64,000 nucleotides of DNA, taken from contig JBMONB010000128.1 in NCBI GenBank assembly GCA_049325315.1, positions 5,035 to 69,034 of the forward strand. The letters are read 5' to 3'. Positions 35,165 to 43,626 of this stretch are shown piece after piece. A model generated the notes under the pieces. That model saw only the letters and a program-made list of their open reading frames with translations, had not been told where the DNA came from and made no database searches. This stretch comes from JAWLHU01 sp049325315 (GTDB taxonomy: Bacteria; Bacillota; Sulfobacillia; Symbiobacteriales; Symbiobacteriaceae). The translations under genes and the position numbers were made by a program. Position 1 is the first letter of the stretch, and the number at the start of each line of letters is the position of its first letter.

Positions 35165-35201
35165 GCGCCAGGGCGGGGCCCGAGAGGCTCTGCCCTGGCG
35201 C
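35165..35201 (+). terminator. intra-operon hairpin between livK and livH
   Basis: GCGCCAGGGC pairs with GCCCTGGCGC over a 17-base loop with some inner pairing. No T tract follows. It likely favours livK mRNA abundance over the downstream genes. Confidence 0.65.
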
Positions 35202-35226
35202 ACCCATCATAGGGGGCAGCAGTGAA

Positions 35227-36114
35227 ATGGCGTTGCTGGAGCAACTGATCAATGGGCTGCAGTTGGGGTTTGTCTACGCCCTGATCGCGCTCGGATATAC
35301 CATGGTCTACGGCATCATTCGACTGATCAACTTCGCCCACGGTGAGGTATTCATGGTGGGCGCATTCCTGTTCTTCTTCGGCTTCACTGCCTGGGGACTC
35401 CCCTGGCCGGTGGCCGCTTTGGTCGCCATGGCCGGCGCGACCATCCTTGGGATGACCATTGAGAGGCTCGCCTATCGACCCCTACGCGAGAAGGGCGCGC
35501 CGCGGATCGCCGCCCTCATTACGGCGATCGGCGTCTCACTCTTTCTCCAATACTTCACCAGCCTGAAGTTCGTCTTTACCGCCAACTTCCGGGTTGTGCC
35601 CCGCCCCTTTGAAGATAAGCTCTTCAAACTGGGTGGGGTCAGCATCAGCCTTGTGCAGATTCTGGTCATCGTCGTGGTGATCGTCTTGCTGCTGGCCCTG
35701 CAGTACGTGGTCTACCGGACCAAGGTGGGCAAGGCGATGCGGGCTGTCTCCGTCGACCAGGAGGCCGCCCGGCTCATGGGCATCGACGTGGATAAGGTGA
35801 TCTCCTACACCTTCGGCATCGGTTCGGCTCTGGCCGCTGCGGCGGGCGCCCTCTTTGCCATGGCCTACTCGCAGATCTTCCCGTTCATGGGGGTCATGCC
35901 GGGCCTGAAGGCATTCACGGCAGCGGTGCTGGGCGGTATCGGCAACATTCCCGGCGCCGTGCTGGGCGCCCTGATCATGGGGCAGGCCGAGGTGCTGACG
36001 GCGGCCTATATCACCTCCGACTACCGGGACGCCATCGCCTTCTCGATCTTGATCATCGTGCTCCTGGTCCGCCCTGCCGGTATTCTCGGCAAGGCCGGAC
36101 CGGAGAAAGTATAG
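35227..36114 (+). CDS. livH: branched-chain amino acid ABC permease LivH
   Basis: 295 residues. It starts M-A-L-L-E-Q-L-I-N-G-L-Q-L-G-F-V-Y-A-L-I-A-L-G-Y-T-M-V-Y-G, the LivH family opening, and has ~8 spans. A-V-S-V-D-Q-E-A-A-R-L-M-G-I-D-V-D is the EAA-like ATPase-contact loop. With LivM it forms the membrane channel. It is followed by livM 13 bases later. Confidence 0.94.
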   Translation: MALLEQLINGLQLGFVYALIALGYTMVYGIIRLINFAHGEVFMVGAFLFFFGFTAWGLPWPVAALVAMAGATILGMTIERLAYRPLREKGAPRIAALITAIGVSLFLQYFTSLKFVFTANFRVVPRPFEDKLFKLGGVSISLVQILVIVVVIVLLLALQYVVYRTKVGKAMRAVSVDQEAARLMGIDVDKVISYTFGIGSALAAAAGALFAMAYSQIFPFMGVMPGLKAFTAAVLGGIGNIPGAVLGALIMGQAEVLTAAYITSDYRDAIAFSILIIVLLVRPAGILGKAGPEKV

Positions 36115-36127
36115 GGGAGGTGTGGCC

Positions 36128-37126
36128 ATGCGTCCGCAGCCGAAGACGCTGATCGCGGCCGGGGCCCTCCTCGGTCTGTACGTGGTTTTAGAAATCCTCC
36201 GCAGAAGCGGTGTGGTCAACATCTATTGGTCCCAGATCATGGACCTGAGCCTGATCATCACCATTTCGGCGGTGGGGCTCAGCCTGATCTACGGCTTCGC
36301 CGGCCAGTTCTCCCTGGGTCACGCCGCCTTCTACGGGATCGGCGCCTACACCGCCGGCTTTATCACCAAGTCGATGGGGGCAGCCCCCCACTGGTTCATC
36401 ATCGCCCTGATCGTCGGGGCCGCAACCGCCGGTCTGGCCGGCTTTGTCATCGGCCTGCCGATCCTGCGGCTCCGCTCTGACTACCTGGGCATTGCCACCC
36501 TGGGCTTTGGCATCATTGTCAAGGTGGTGCTGGACAACACCGACAAGTTCGCCCCCTCCATGGGCGGCCCCCGGGGTATGCTGGGGATTCCGCAGGTGTC
36601 CACCTTCGCCTGGATCTTCTGGCTGGCGGTGGTCGCCGTGCTGCTGGTTCGCAACCTGATGCTCTCCAGCCATGGGCGCACCTGCATCTCGGTCCGGGAA
36701 GATGAGGTGGCGGCCGATATTATGGGCATCGACACCACCCGGGCCAAGACGCTGGCCTTCGTGCTGGGCTGCGCCCTGGCCGGTCTGGCCGGCGGCCTCT
36801 ACGCCCACCGCTACCCCTTCCTGCATCCCTCCAGCTTCGACTTCCTCAAGTCGCTGGATGTGCTCCTGGTGGTGGTGTTGGGCGGGCTGGGCAGCCTGAC
36901 CGGCACCGTGATCACCGCCGTGATCTGGGTCTTCCTCCTGGAGGGCCTGCGGGCGGTGCTGCCCCAGGACTTCCTGGACTGGCGCGGCGTGATCTACGCC
37001 CTGATCCTGATCGGCGTGATGGTCGGACGTCCGCAGGGGCTCATGGGCGGCAAGGAATTCAGCATCGACGGCCTGCAGCGGCTATTCAAGTCCGGAAAGG
37101 GGGAGAGCGGCCGTGCCTCTTCTTGA
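36128..37126 (+). CDS. livM: branched-chain amino acid ABC permease LivM
   Basis: 332 residues from ATG 36128, chosen over GTG 36122 because the GGGGAGG site ends just before 36122 and gives proper spacing only to the ATG. Signature segments are G-L-S-L-I-Y-G-F-A-G-Q-F-S-L-G-H-A-A-F and S-V-R-E-D-E-V-A-A-D-I-M-G-I-D. It partners LivH, and its 3' end overlaps the livG start by 14 bases. Confidence 0.93.
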   Translation: MRPQPKTLIAAGALLGLYVVLEILRRSGVVNIYWSQIMDLSLIITISAVGLSLIYGFAGQFSLGHAAFYGIGAYTAGFITKSMGAAPHWFIIALIVGAATAGLAGFVIGLPILRLRSDYLGIATLGFGIIVKVVLDNTDKFAPSMGGPRGMLGIPQVSTFAWIFWLAVVAVLLVRNLMLSSHGRTCISVREDEVAADIMGIDTTRAKTLAFVLGCALAGLAGGLYAHRYPFLHPSSFDFLKSLDVLLVVVLGGLGSLTGTVITAVIWVFLLEGLRAVLPQDFLDWRGVIYALILIGVMVGRPQGLMGGKEFSIDGLQRLFKSGKGESGRASS

Positions 37127-37882
37127 GTGCCAGGCGGTCTCCCGCCACTTCGGCGGCCTGAAGGCCGTCAACAACTTCAACCTAACGCTGGAGGTCGGCG
37201 AGCTGGTCGGCCTGATCGGCCCCAACGGCGCCGGCAAGACCACCGCCTTCAACGTGATCTCCGGCATCTTCCCGGCTACCCAGGGCAAGGTGCTCTTCCA
37301 GGGGCGCTCGCTGGAGGGGATTCCCCCCTACCGCGTCACCCAGTTGGGCATCGCCCGCACCTTCCAGAACATCCGCCTCTTCAAGCAGATGACCGTGCTG
37401 GACAACGTCCGTACGGTGATGCATCACCGGGTGGGCTACGGCCTGTTCGACGCCCTGCTGCACACCCCGCGCTACGCCGTGCGTGAGGCAGAGATCACCG
37501 CCAAGGCCGAAGCGCTGCTGGAGCGCATGAACCTGCTGAACCGCAAGCACGAGCGGGCGGGCAGCCTGCCGTATGGCGATCAGCGCCGCCTGGAGATCGC
37601 CCGGGCGCTGGCCCTGGAGCCCCATCTGCTCCTGCTGGATGAGCCGGCGGCGGGCATGAACCCCTCCGAGGTCTCCAGCCTGCTGGCGATGATCCGCTCG
37701 ATCAAGCAGGACTTCAACCTGACGGTGCTTCTGATCGAGCACCAGATGGGCCTGGTCATGAACCTGTGCGAGCGGCTTGTGGTTCTGGACTTCGGTGAGA
37801 CCATCGCCGAGGGGACGCCCTCTGAGATTCAGAACAACCCCCAGGTGCTGGAAGCCTATCTCGGCAAGGGGGTAGAGGCGTC

Positions 37883-37886
<4 letters not shown>
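37113..37886 (+). CDS. livG: branched-chain amino acid ABC ATPase LivG
   Basis: 257 residues from GTG 37113 (AAGGGGGAGAG upstream). Walker A G-P-N-G-A-G-K-T, signature L-P-Y-G-D-Q-R-R-L-E, Walker B L-L-L-L-D-E-P-A-A-G-M-N and the LivG-specific G-I-A-R-T-F-Q-N-I-R-L-F are present. It drives import with LivF. The stop overlaps the livF start in ATGA. Confidence 0.95.
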
Positions 37887-38593
<707 letters not shown>

Positions 38594-38605
38594 TTTCAGT
38601 CGCAT

Positions 38606-38642
38606 CGAGCCGGGGTCTACGGGCCCCGGCTCGTTTTTTTTT
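38606..38642 (+). terminator. rho-independent terminator of the liv operon
   Basis: CGAGCCGGGG pairs with CCCCGGCTCG across a TCTACGGG loop, followed directly by nine T. Confidence 0.93.
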
Positions 38643-38712
38643 CGCCGCCGCTGCGCAACCTATTCCCGTTAACCGCTTCGAACAACGGCTGAAAAAAGGA
38701 TGATGCAACGCC

Positions 38713-39465
38713 ATGCAGAGACGGGGTTCCCTGCTTCCGTGGCTGGTGGCAGCCGGAAGCCTGGCGGCGGCCTATCGGATCTGGCGTGACTCCTTCATTC
38801 CCTACTACCCCGGTGTGGCGCTGCAGAACGGGCTGGAACTGCTCAGCCGGCCCCGCCGGGTGCTGGCGATCGGGCCGCACCCCGATGATCTGGAGTGCTT
38901 TGTGGGCGGCACCCTGAAGCTGCTAACCCTGAACGGCAGCGCCGTCACCATGGCGGTGCTCTCGCGAGGCGAGGGGGCCACCCACCGGGCGAATATCGGC
39001 GAGATCCGGCGCAAGGAGGCGGAGGAGGGGGCGACGGTCCTGGGGGCAGAGATCGTGCAGCTGAGCCTCCCCGATGGCTCCATTCGCCCGGGGCCTGCCC
39101 TGGAGGAGAGCATCGACCAGCTCTGGCGCAGGGTCGAGCCCGACCTGGTCCTGGCCTTTGACCCGGAGGGGCCGCTCCCCTTCGGCACGAACCAGGACCA
39201 CCTGGCGCTGGGGGCGGCGGTGCTGAAGAGGGCGCGCGGGGCGGTTCGCCACGGGACGAGGGTCTACTTCTACGCCTCGCCCCGGCCGAATGTCCTGGTG
39301 GATGTGACCGAGGTGATCTTGGAGAAGACCAACGCCCTGCGGGCCCACCGGAGCCAACTCTACGGTCCCGACTGGGTGACCAGTTCCTTCGTTCGGACGG
39401 TCAGCCGCTTGAGCAGCCGGAAGGGTCCGGCCATCTACACAGAAGGGCTGTTCCGACTGGTTTGA
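38713..39465 (+). CDS. PIG-L family deacetylase, membrane-anchored N-terminus
   Basis: 250 residues from ATG 38713. An N-terminal hydrophobic segment (residues ~7-20) suggests a membrane anchor or uncleaved signal. The zinc site is canonical: G-P-H-P-D-D-L-E (His, Asp ligands) and later G-T-N-Q-D-H-L-A. PIG-L/LmbE enzymes remove an N-acetyl group from GlcNAc-type sugars on lipids, thiols or antibiotics. A second PIG-L gene begins 13 bases later, so they form a tandem pair; the substrate cannot be named. Confidence 0.88.
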   Translation: MQRRGSLLPWLVAAGSLAAAYRIWRDSFIPYYPGVALQNGLELLSRPRRVLAIGPHPDDLECFVGGTLKLLTLNGSAVTMAVLSRGEGATHRANIGEIRRKEAEEGATVLGAEIVQLSLPDGSIRPGPALEESIDQLWRRVEPDLVLAFDPEGPLPFGTNQDHLALGAAVLKRARGAVRHGTRVYFYASPRPNVLVDVTEVILEKTNALRAHRSQLYGPDWVTSSFVRTVSRLSSRKGPAIYTEGLFRLV

Positions 39466-39478
39466 GGAGGTGGCAGAT

Positions 39479-40279
39479 GTGGAGAGAAGCAGCCTTGTCC
39501 GGCCGAAAATCGACCTCTCCCTCCGGGAGAAGCGGCTCCGGTTTGACCTGCTGTTCAATATGGCCCGAACCGGCCCGATGCAGGCGCTTGCCGCCCGGGC
39601 TGTGGCGCCTGACAGCCCGAAGCTGGCGCTGGCCCTGGGGGAGCTGCTGGTCGGCTCTCCCCGCCGGGTGCTGGCCCTGACCTGCCACGAAGATGACCTG
39701 GAGTTCTTTGCCGGCGGCACGCTGCGCCGCATGGCGCTGGCGGGGAGCCAGATACACGCCGTGGTCCTGAGCGATGGCGAGAAGCGGGGCAACTGGACCG
39801 ATCTGGCCGACAAGCGGGTGTCGGAGCAGGAGCGGGCGGCCCGTATGCAGGGCTACGCCTCGGTCCAGTTTATCGGGCTGCCGGACTTCGGCCTTCCCGA
39901 AGACCCCCGGCTGGAACGCCTGGTGGCCAGGGCCTGGGATCAGCTCTGGCCCGAGGTGGTCTTCGCCTTCGACCCCAAGGAGATCTTGCCCCAGACCGCC
40001 AACCGGGATCACAAGGCGCTGGGCCGCACGGTGATGGACCTGGCCCGGGCCCGCTTTCACACCGGGGCGGAGGTCTACTTCTACGGGACGCGCCACCCCA
40101 ATGTGCTGGTGGACATTACGGCGGTGATGGGCGAGAAACTCCAGGCGGTGAAGGCACACCAGAGCCAGATGGTCCTGTTCAGCGAGGAGGAGACCGACGC
40201 CTTCTTCCGGCTCATGGCCCGGATTCACGCCGGCAACAGCGGGGTGGCGTACGCGGAGCCTCTCTTCCGGTTGATGTGA
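39479..40279 (+). CDS. PIG-L family deacetylase, second copy with an HEDD variant motif
   Basis: 266 residues from GTG 39479, chosen because GAGGAGG ends 8 bases upstream; the earlier in-frame GTG at 39470 overlaps that site. The N-terminal ~60 residues have no anchor, unlike the preceding gene. The zinc motif reads T-C-H-E-D-D-L-E instead of the usual P-H-P-D-D: the metal-binding His and Asp remain, but Pro is replaced by Glu. The later T-A-N-R-D-H-K-A-L-G supplies the third ligand. N-V-L-V-D-I-T is shared with its neighbour, pointing to an old duplication. Probably active as a deacetylase. Confidence 0.87.
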   Translation: MERSSLVRPKIDLSLREKRLRFDLLFNMARTGPMQALAARAVAPDSPKLALALGELLVGSPRRVLALTCHEDDLEFFAGGTLRRMALAGSQIHAVVLSDGEKRGNWTDLADKRVSEQERAARMQGYASVQFIGLPDFGLPEDPRLERLVARAWDQLWPEVVFAFDPKEILPQTANRDHKALGRTVMDLARARFHTGAEVYFYGTRHPNVLVDITAVMGEKLQAVKAHQSQMVLFSEEETDAFFRLMARIHAGNSGVAYAEPLFRLM

Positions 40280-40396
40280 GCCTCCTTGCTTTCCGGTCAT
40301 TCTCCTTCACACCGGCTGGCAGGTCACTGCCAGGCTGTGTCGAACAGTTGAGTACCCGCCCCGGCAGGAGTTGGGGCGGAGGAAGGGGCGTTCGTC

Positions 40397-40996
40397 TTGA
40401 GCCGCTTTGAAGAGGAGAAGGATCGGGAAGCCGGAGACATACAGGAGAGGGCCGGCAGACCCCGGGCCAAGAGGCCCGGCCCCCGGTCGAATGGGCAGGG
40501 CAGGCCGGCGGGCAAGCCTGCAGGGAAGCCGCTGGGGAAGCCTGCAGGGAAGCCACTGGGAAAGCCGCTGGGGAAGCCTGCAGGGAAGCCGCTGGGCAAG
40601 CCTGTAGGGAAGCCGCTGGGGAAGCCACCGGGGAAGCCGCTGGGGAAGCCCGCAGGGAGGCCGGCGGCGAAGCTGCCTGTCCGGCGCCCCTCCGAGGCCA
40701 TCCCGGCTCCCCGGCTTGACCCCCTGGCTGCAGCCAAGCTGACCTGGCAGCCGACCCTCAGGTGGTGCCAGAAGGAGCTGCGCGAGGTCCGCCTGATGGA
40801 CCCCCGGGTACAGGCGGCGGTCGAGCAGTTCCAGGCCCTGGTACGGGCTGTACTGGCGTCGCCGGCGGCCGGCAGGTTCCTGGAGGCGCAGGAGGCAGCG
40901 GTCGCCTTTGTCAGCCAGCACCCGTTCCTGCGCTGGGCACCTGTGCCTGCCCCGCTGCCGAAGGTACAGGCCCAGACGCCCACCTCTGCGGAGTAG
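40397..40996 (+). CDS. Lys/Pro-rich tandem-repeat protein of unknown function
   Basis: 199 residues from TTG 40397 (GGAGGAAGGG upstream; spacing is slightly long). Residues ~37-90 consist of twelve back-to-back tetrapeptides G-K-P-x (x = A, L, V or P), encoded by a 12/24-base tandem repeat at about 40509-40674. They form a highly basic, disordered segment between a charged N-terminus and a helical C-terminus (W-C-Q-K-E-L-R-E-V and F-L-E-A-Q-E-A-A-V-A-F-V-S-Q-H-P-F-L). Such tracts often bind nucleic acid or polyanions. No homologue is recognised. The repeat is expected to vary in length between strains. Confidence 0.65.
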   Translation: MSRFEEEKDREAGDIQERAGRPRAKRPGPRSNGQGRPAGKPAGKPLGKPAGKPLGKPLGKPAGKPLGKPVGKPLGKPPGKPLGKPAGRPAAKLPVRRPSEAIPAPRLDPLAAAKLTWQPTLRWCQKELREVRLMDPRVQAAVEQFQALVRAVLASPAAGRFLEAQEAAVAFVSQHPFLRWAPVPAPLPKVQAQTPTSAE

Positions 40997-41017
40997 CTCG
41001 CCCGTCGGGACGACAAT

Positions 41018-41220
41018 CGGTCAGTTTTTGACAGGTCCCAGACGGGGCGGAGTGTTCAGATTCTGACGCCAGCTGCGGAGTCGGGGGCAGAACCATTACC
41101 CCCCAGGGGTAGTGCAGCCGCATTTCCGGCGAAATCGGCCCGGTTTCCGGTGGTTTCACACAGATAGCGTCAGTTATTGCACAGCCCTCGCTGTCGGGGG
41201 CATGTCAAAAACTGACGCTA
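41018..41220. mobile_element. MITE-like inverted-repeat element with four copies of one motif
   Basis: GTCAGTTTTTGACA (41020-41033) and its exact reverse complement TGTCAAAAACTGAC (41203-41216) bound a ~200-base stretch. Two inner sites repeat the motif in alternating orientation: GTTCAGATTCTGACGCC (41054-41070) and GCGTCAGTTATTGCACA (41167-41183). It has no coding capacity. It could be a transposon remnant (MITE) or a cluster of operator sites. The rest of 40997-41354 holds no gene. Confidence 0.5.
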
Positions 41221-41354
41221 TCCTCATTGAGGGGCGTTTCTGCCTGGCTTAGCGATTGATTTGGAGTTGATACCCCCCGATTTCCTCCTACACCCAAAAA
41301 AAGAAGGGTTGATACGAACCCCTATAGCAGATCCAAGTGAAAGGAGGTCGGAGG

Positions 41355-41954
41355 ATGTCCGTTCATCACAAGGGGCGGATGGCCCTGTCAGGCCTTCTGG
41401 CGCTCACCCTGCTCCTGCCCGCCGGCGGCTCCGCCCGGGACCGCCAGAGCAACGGCTCGGAGAAGCCCGCCCTGGTCACCGCGGCCTACCACCCGCCCGA
41501 ACCCCCTGCCGACCCCGCCGGATCTAACCCCGCCCATGGCGATTACATGCCCCTCCATTCGGGCCGATCCCTCACCTATCGCACGGTGGACGGCGACCGC
41601 TTCACCCTGAGCTTCAACGCTCCACGCACCGTTCGCTGGTTCGATGGCACTGCGGTTCAGGTCATACCGGTCCACGACACCCGCTGCCGGTGTCACATCT
41701 TCCTCCTGGAGGTCGACGGCCAGGTGCGGGCGGTCGGCTCCCAGGAAGGGCAGGAGATCTCCCGCTGGGGCGAGTACATCGTCGTCTTTCCCGGCGCCCG
41801 GGCGGCGACCAGCGAGCCGGTCACCACGGCGGCCGGGCGCTTTGAGCATGCAGTCCGGGTGGAGACGGCCGAGGGCGTCACCTGGTTTGCCCCCGGCGTC
41901 GGGATCGTCCGGACCGATCAGTACGAACTGCTCTTTGCGGAGACCTTCTTCTAG
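41355..41954 (+). CDS. predicted exported protein of unknown function
   Basis: 199 residues from ATG 41355 with AAGGAGGTCGG upstream. A Sec-type signal (residues ~1-27: M-S-V-H-H-K-G-R-M then A-L-S-G-L-L-A-L-T-L-L-L-P-A-G-G-S-A) precedes a beta-rich mature domain with G-R-S-L-T-Y-R-T-V-D-G-D-R-F, D-T-R-C-R-C-H and V-T-W-F-A-P-G-V-G-I-V-R-T-D. The W-F-A-P-G-V-G-x-V/I ending resembles small extracytoplasmic beta proteins in Bacillota. No enzymatic motif is seen. It converges with the next gene, overlapping its stop by 4 bases. Confidence 0.68.
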   Translation: MSVHHKGRMALSGLLALTLLLPAGGSARDRQSNGSEKPALVTAAYHPPEPPADPAGSNPAHGDYMPLHSGRSLTYRTVDGDRFTLSFNAPRTVRWFDGTAVQVIPVHDTRCRCHIFLLEVDGQVRAVGSQEGQEISRWGEYIVVFPGARAATSEPVTTAAGRFEHAVRVETAEGVTWFAPGVGIVRTDQYELLFAETFF

Positions 41955-42325
41955 CCAGACCGGCGCCGGCGCACCCTGGAGCGCCCCCTGCGCCCCTTTG
42001 ACGACCGCCCCCCATCGGAGGCCGCCCCGTCGCTGCGGAGCTGGTGCAGGAGCGCCTGGTAGACCCGGTGCGTCTCGCTGACAGGGCGCAGGGTCTGCCC
42101 CTGGTCCCGCTTGGCCAGCCGGATCAGCCACTGCAGGTCGGCCTGCGCCGCCAGCCAGGCCTGGTGCGCCAGCTCCAGCTCCTCGGGGGTGGCCGCCTCC
42201 CGCACCTGGGCCTCTGCCCAGCGGTACCGCTCCAGGGCACCTCGCCACCGCCGTTCGGCTTCGGTCGGGACCGGCTCGGGGTCCTTGAACCCAAACAGCC
42301 GACCGATCGCACGGAAGACCGACAC
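41951..42325 (-). CDS. small basic helical protein of unknown function
   Basis: 124 residues from GTG 42325 with GAGGAGG upstream (the site lies within the stop region of the preceding M14 gene, so translation may be coupled). Mostly helical (R-W-R-G-A-L-E-R-Y-R-W-A-E-A-Q-V-R-E-A), ending in a strongly basic tail (K-G-R-R-G-R-S-R-V-R-R-R-R). I do not recognise it. The end overlaps the exported-protein gene on the other strand by 4 bases. Confidence 0.55.
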   Translation of the reverse strand: MSVFRAIGRLFGFKDPEPVPTEAERRWRGALERYRWAEAQVREAATPEELELAHQAWLAAQADLQWLIRLAKRDQGQTLRPVSETHRVYQALLHQLRSDGAASDGGRSSKGRRGRSRVRRRRSG

Positions 42326-42328
42326 CGC

Positions 42329-43150
42329 TCACACCTCCTCTGCCAGGACCTGAAGCCCCTCCCACATGACCGGCTCGTTCGCCCGCCAGATCTTCTCGAA
42401 CTGGCTGACGGGCAGCGGGTTGACCCCCCGCCCCACCTCAACGGTGAAGCCCGGTCGCCCGAACTCCTGAATAAACCAGTCCTTGTAACCGGCCCCGCTC
42501 CCCGCGTAGCGGACCGGCTGGTAGCCGCTCGCCGCCGCGAAGCGGCCCACGATCCGCTCCGCCTCCGGCGGCTCGTGCCCCCCGTATCCCCAGTAGATCA
42601 CCTCGCCCTGGGAGTGAAAGGCGATGACCAGCCCGAAGTCTTGCTCCCGAGTCAGCTCCGCCATCGCCGCCGCCTCGGGCTCCGAGAGCGGCGACGGCCC
42701 GGCGTAGCCCCGGGGGGCAGGAGCCCGCGGACCCTTGCGCCGCTCTTCCTCCCAGTCCGCGCCGCCGTTGGCCTGCGCTACCGCCTGATGCTCGGGTCCA
42801 CCGGGGTCAGTGCCGTTGATCACCAACTCCACGCCATCGGGGTTGACCATGGGAACCAGGTAGAGCGAGGTCGCCTCAAAGAGGCGCCGTGCCCGCTCAT
42901 CGCCCTGCTGCAGGGCTGCTGCATAGGCCTGGGCGAAGCGCACCAGCAGGGGGGCGGTGATCCATTCGTGGGCGTGAAACGCCCCGTTGTAATGCACCCG
43001 TTTGGGGCCGATCCCGATGCGGATCAAGGGAAGCTGCCGCCCCATCACCGAGCGGCCCGCGGAGCCCGTGCGCACGAACCGGTGCCGCATGGCGAGACGG
43101 CGCACATCGGCCTGCAGATTCTCGTACCCGTACGCTCCCCGCAGTTCCAT
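42329..43150 (-). CDS. M14 metallocarboxypeptidase-like protein (ENP1 type) lacking part of the substrate-binding core
   Basis: 273 residues from ATG 43150 (GGGAGGGATCAC upstream). M14 zinc ligands are visible as F-H-A-H-E-W (HxxE) and A-F-H-S-Q-G-E-V, with catalytic Glu in F-T-V-E-V-G and substrate motif M-V-N-P-D-G-V-E-L. The family's R-G-V-D-L-N segment, which should follow Q-A-N-G-G, is missing: Q-A-N-G-G runs straight into A-D-W-E-E-E. This looks like an in-frame deletion of ~15-20 residues carrying the Arg/Asn that hold the substrate carboxylate. The relatives are gamma-D-glutamyl-diamino acid peptidases. Activity is doubtful, and no signal peptide is seen. Confidence 0.75.
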   Translation of the reverse strand: MELRGAYGYENLQADVRRLAMRHRFVRTGSAGRSVMGRQLPLIRIGIGPKRVHYNGAFHAHEWITAPLLVRFAQAYAAALQQGDERARRLFEATSLYLVPMVNPDGVELVINGTDPGGPEHQAVAQANGGADWEEERRKGPRAPAPRGYAGPSPLSEPEAAAMAELTREQDFGLVIAFHSQGEVIYWGYGGHEPPEAERIVGRFAAASGYQPVRYAGSGAGYKDWFIQEFGRPGFTVEVGRGVNPLPVSQFEKIWRANEPVMWEGLQVLAEEV

Positions 43151-43300
43151 GTGATCCCTCCCGACAAAGAGGACAGCGTATCTTATGCGGCGCAGGCCTG
43201 ACGGGGACCCGTCCATAGATAGAAGGGTTCGAGCCCGAAACGTCTGGGGGAGGATGTTTGACCGGGCCGCGCCTGGCTGAGAATGTTGGAGGTGAGGCGC

Positions 43301-43393
43301 TTGGATCAGAACGAGCAGTACATACGCTTTCGACTGGACGCGATTGTAGACGCCTGGCGCCAGGCTACTCCCAGGGAGCGGGCGCACCGTTGA
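43301..43393 (+). CDS. possible 30-residue small protein
   Basis: TTG 43301 with GGAGGTGAG 5-6 bases upstream opens a 30-codon frame: M-D-Q-N-E-Q-Y-I-R-F-R-L-D-A-I-V-D-A-W-R-Q-A, ending E-R-A-H-R. It would form an amphipathic helix with charged ends. It lies upstream of a terminator hairpin. Support is only the ribosome site and composition. Confidence 0.4.
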   Translation: MDQNEQYIRFRLDAIVDAWRQATPRERAHR

Positions 43394-43447
43394 CCCAACC
43401 ATAAGCTGGAGGCCGAGCGGGATACCCCGCGGCTCCGTTGAACGACG

Positions 43448-43475
43448 CCCTCGCACATCAGCTGGTGTGCGGGGG
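43448..43475 (+). terminator. hairpin upstream of the nos operon
   Basis: CCCTCGCACA pairs with TGTGCGGGGG (one mismatch) and is followed by TTTCTC. A second stem, AGAGCC/GGCTCT at 43492-43510, is followed by TTTACTTTT, so the two may terminate upstream transcription in tandem. Confidence 0.65.
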
Positions 43476-43537
43476 TTTCTCATTGCGACTGAGAGCCATT
43501 TGAAGGCTCTTTACTTTTCCCGAACACGCCAGGACAG

Positions 43538-43562
43538 TGCAGAATATTCGGCGAAATCTGCA
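43538..43562. promoter_or_regulatory. dyad TGCAGA-N13-TCTGCA upstream of nosZ
   Basis: A 6-base inverted repeat about 65 bases before the nosZ start. It is not a classical FNR box; it could be a control site for the operon. The assignment is weak. Confidence 0.25.
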
Positions 43563-43626
43563 GGTATCACTTCAACCATCCGGACGGCAACACGGACACC
43601 TTGTGGGAAGGGAAGGGAGCGTTGCT

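Noticed and set aside
43486..43626. FNR box upstream of nosZ
   Set aside because: No TTGAT-N4-ATCAA-like site was found; only a weak TGCAGA dyad is present and is listed with low confidence.
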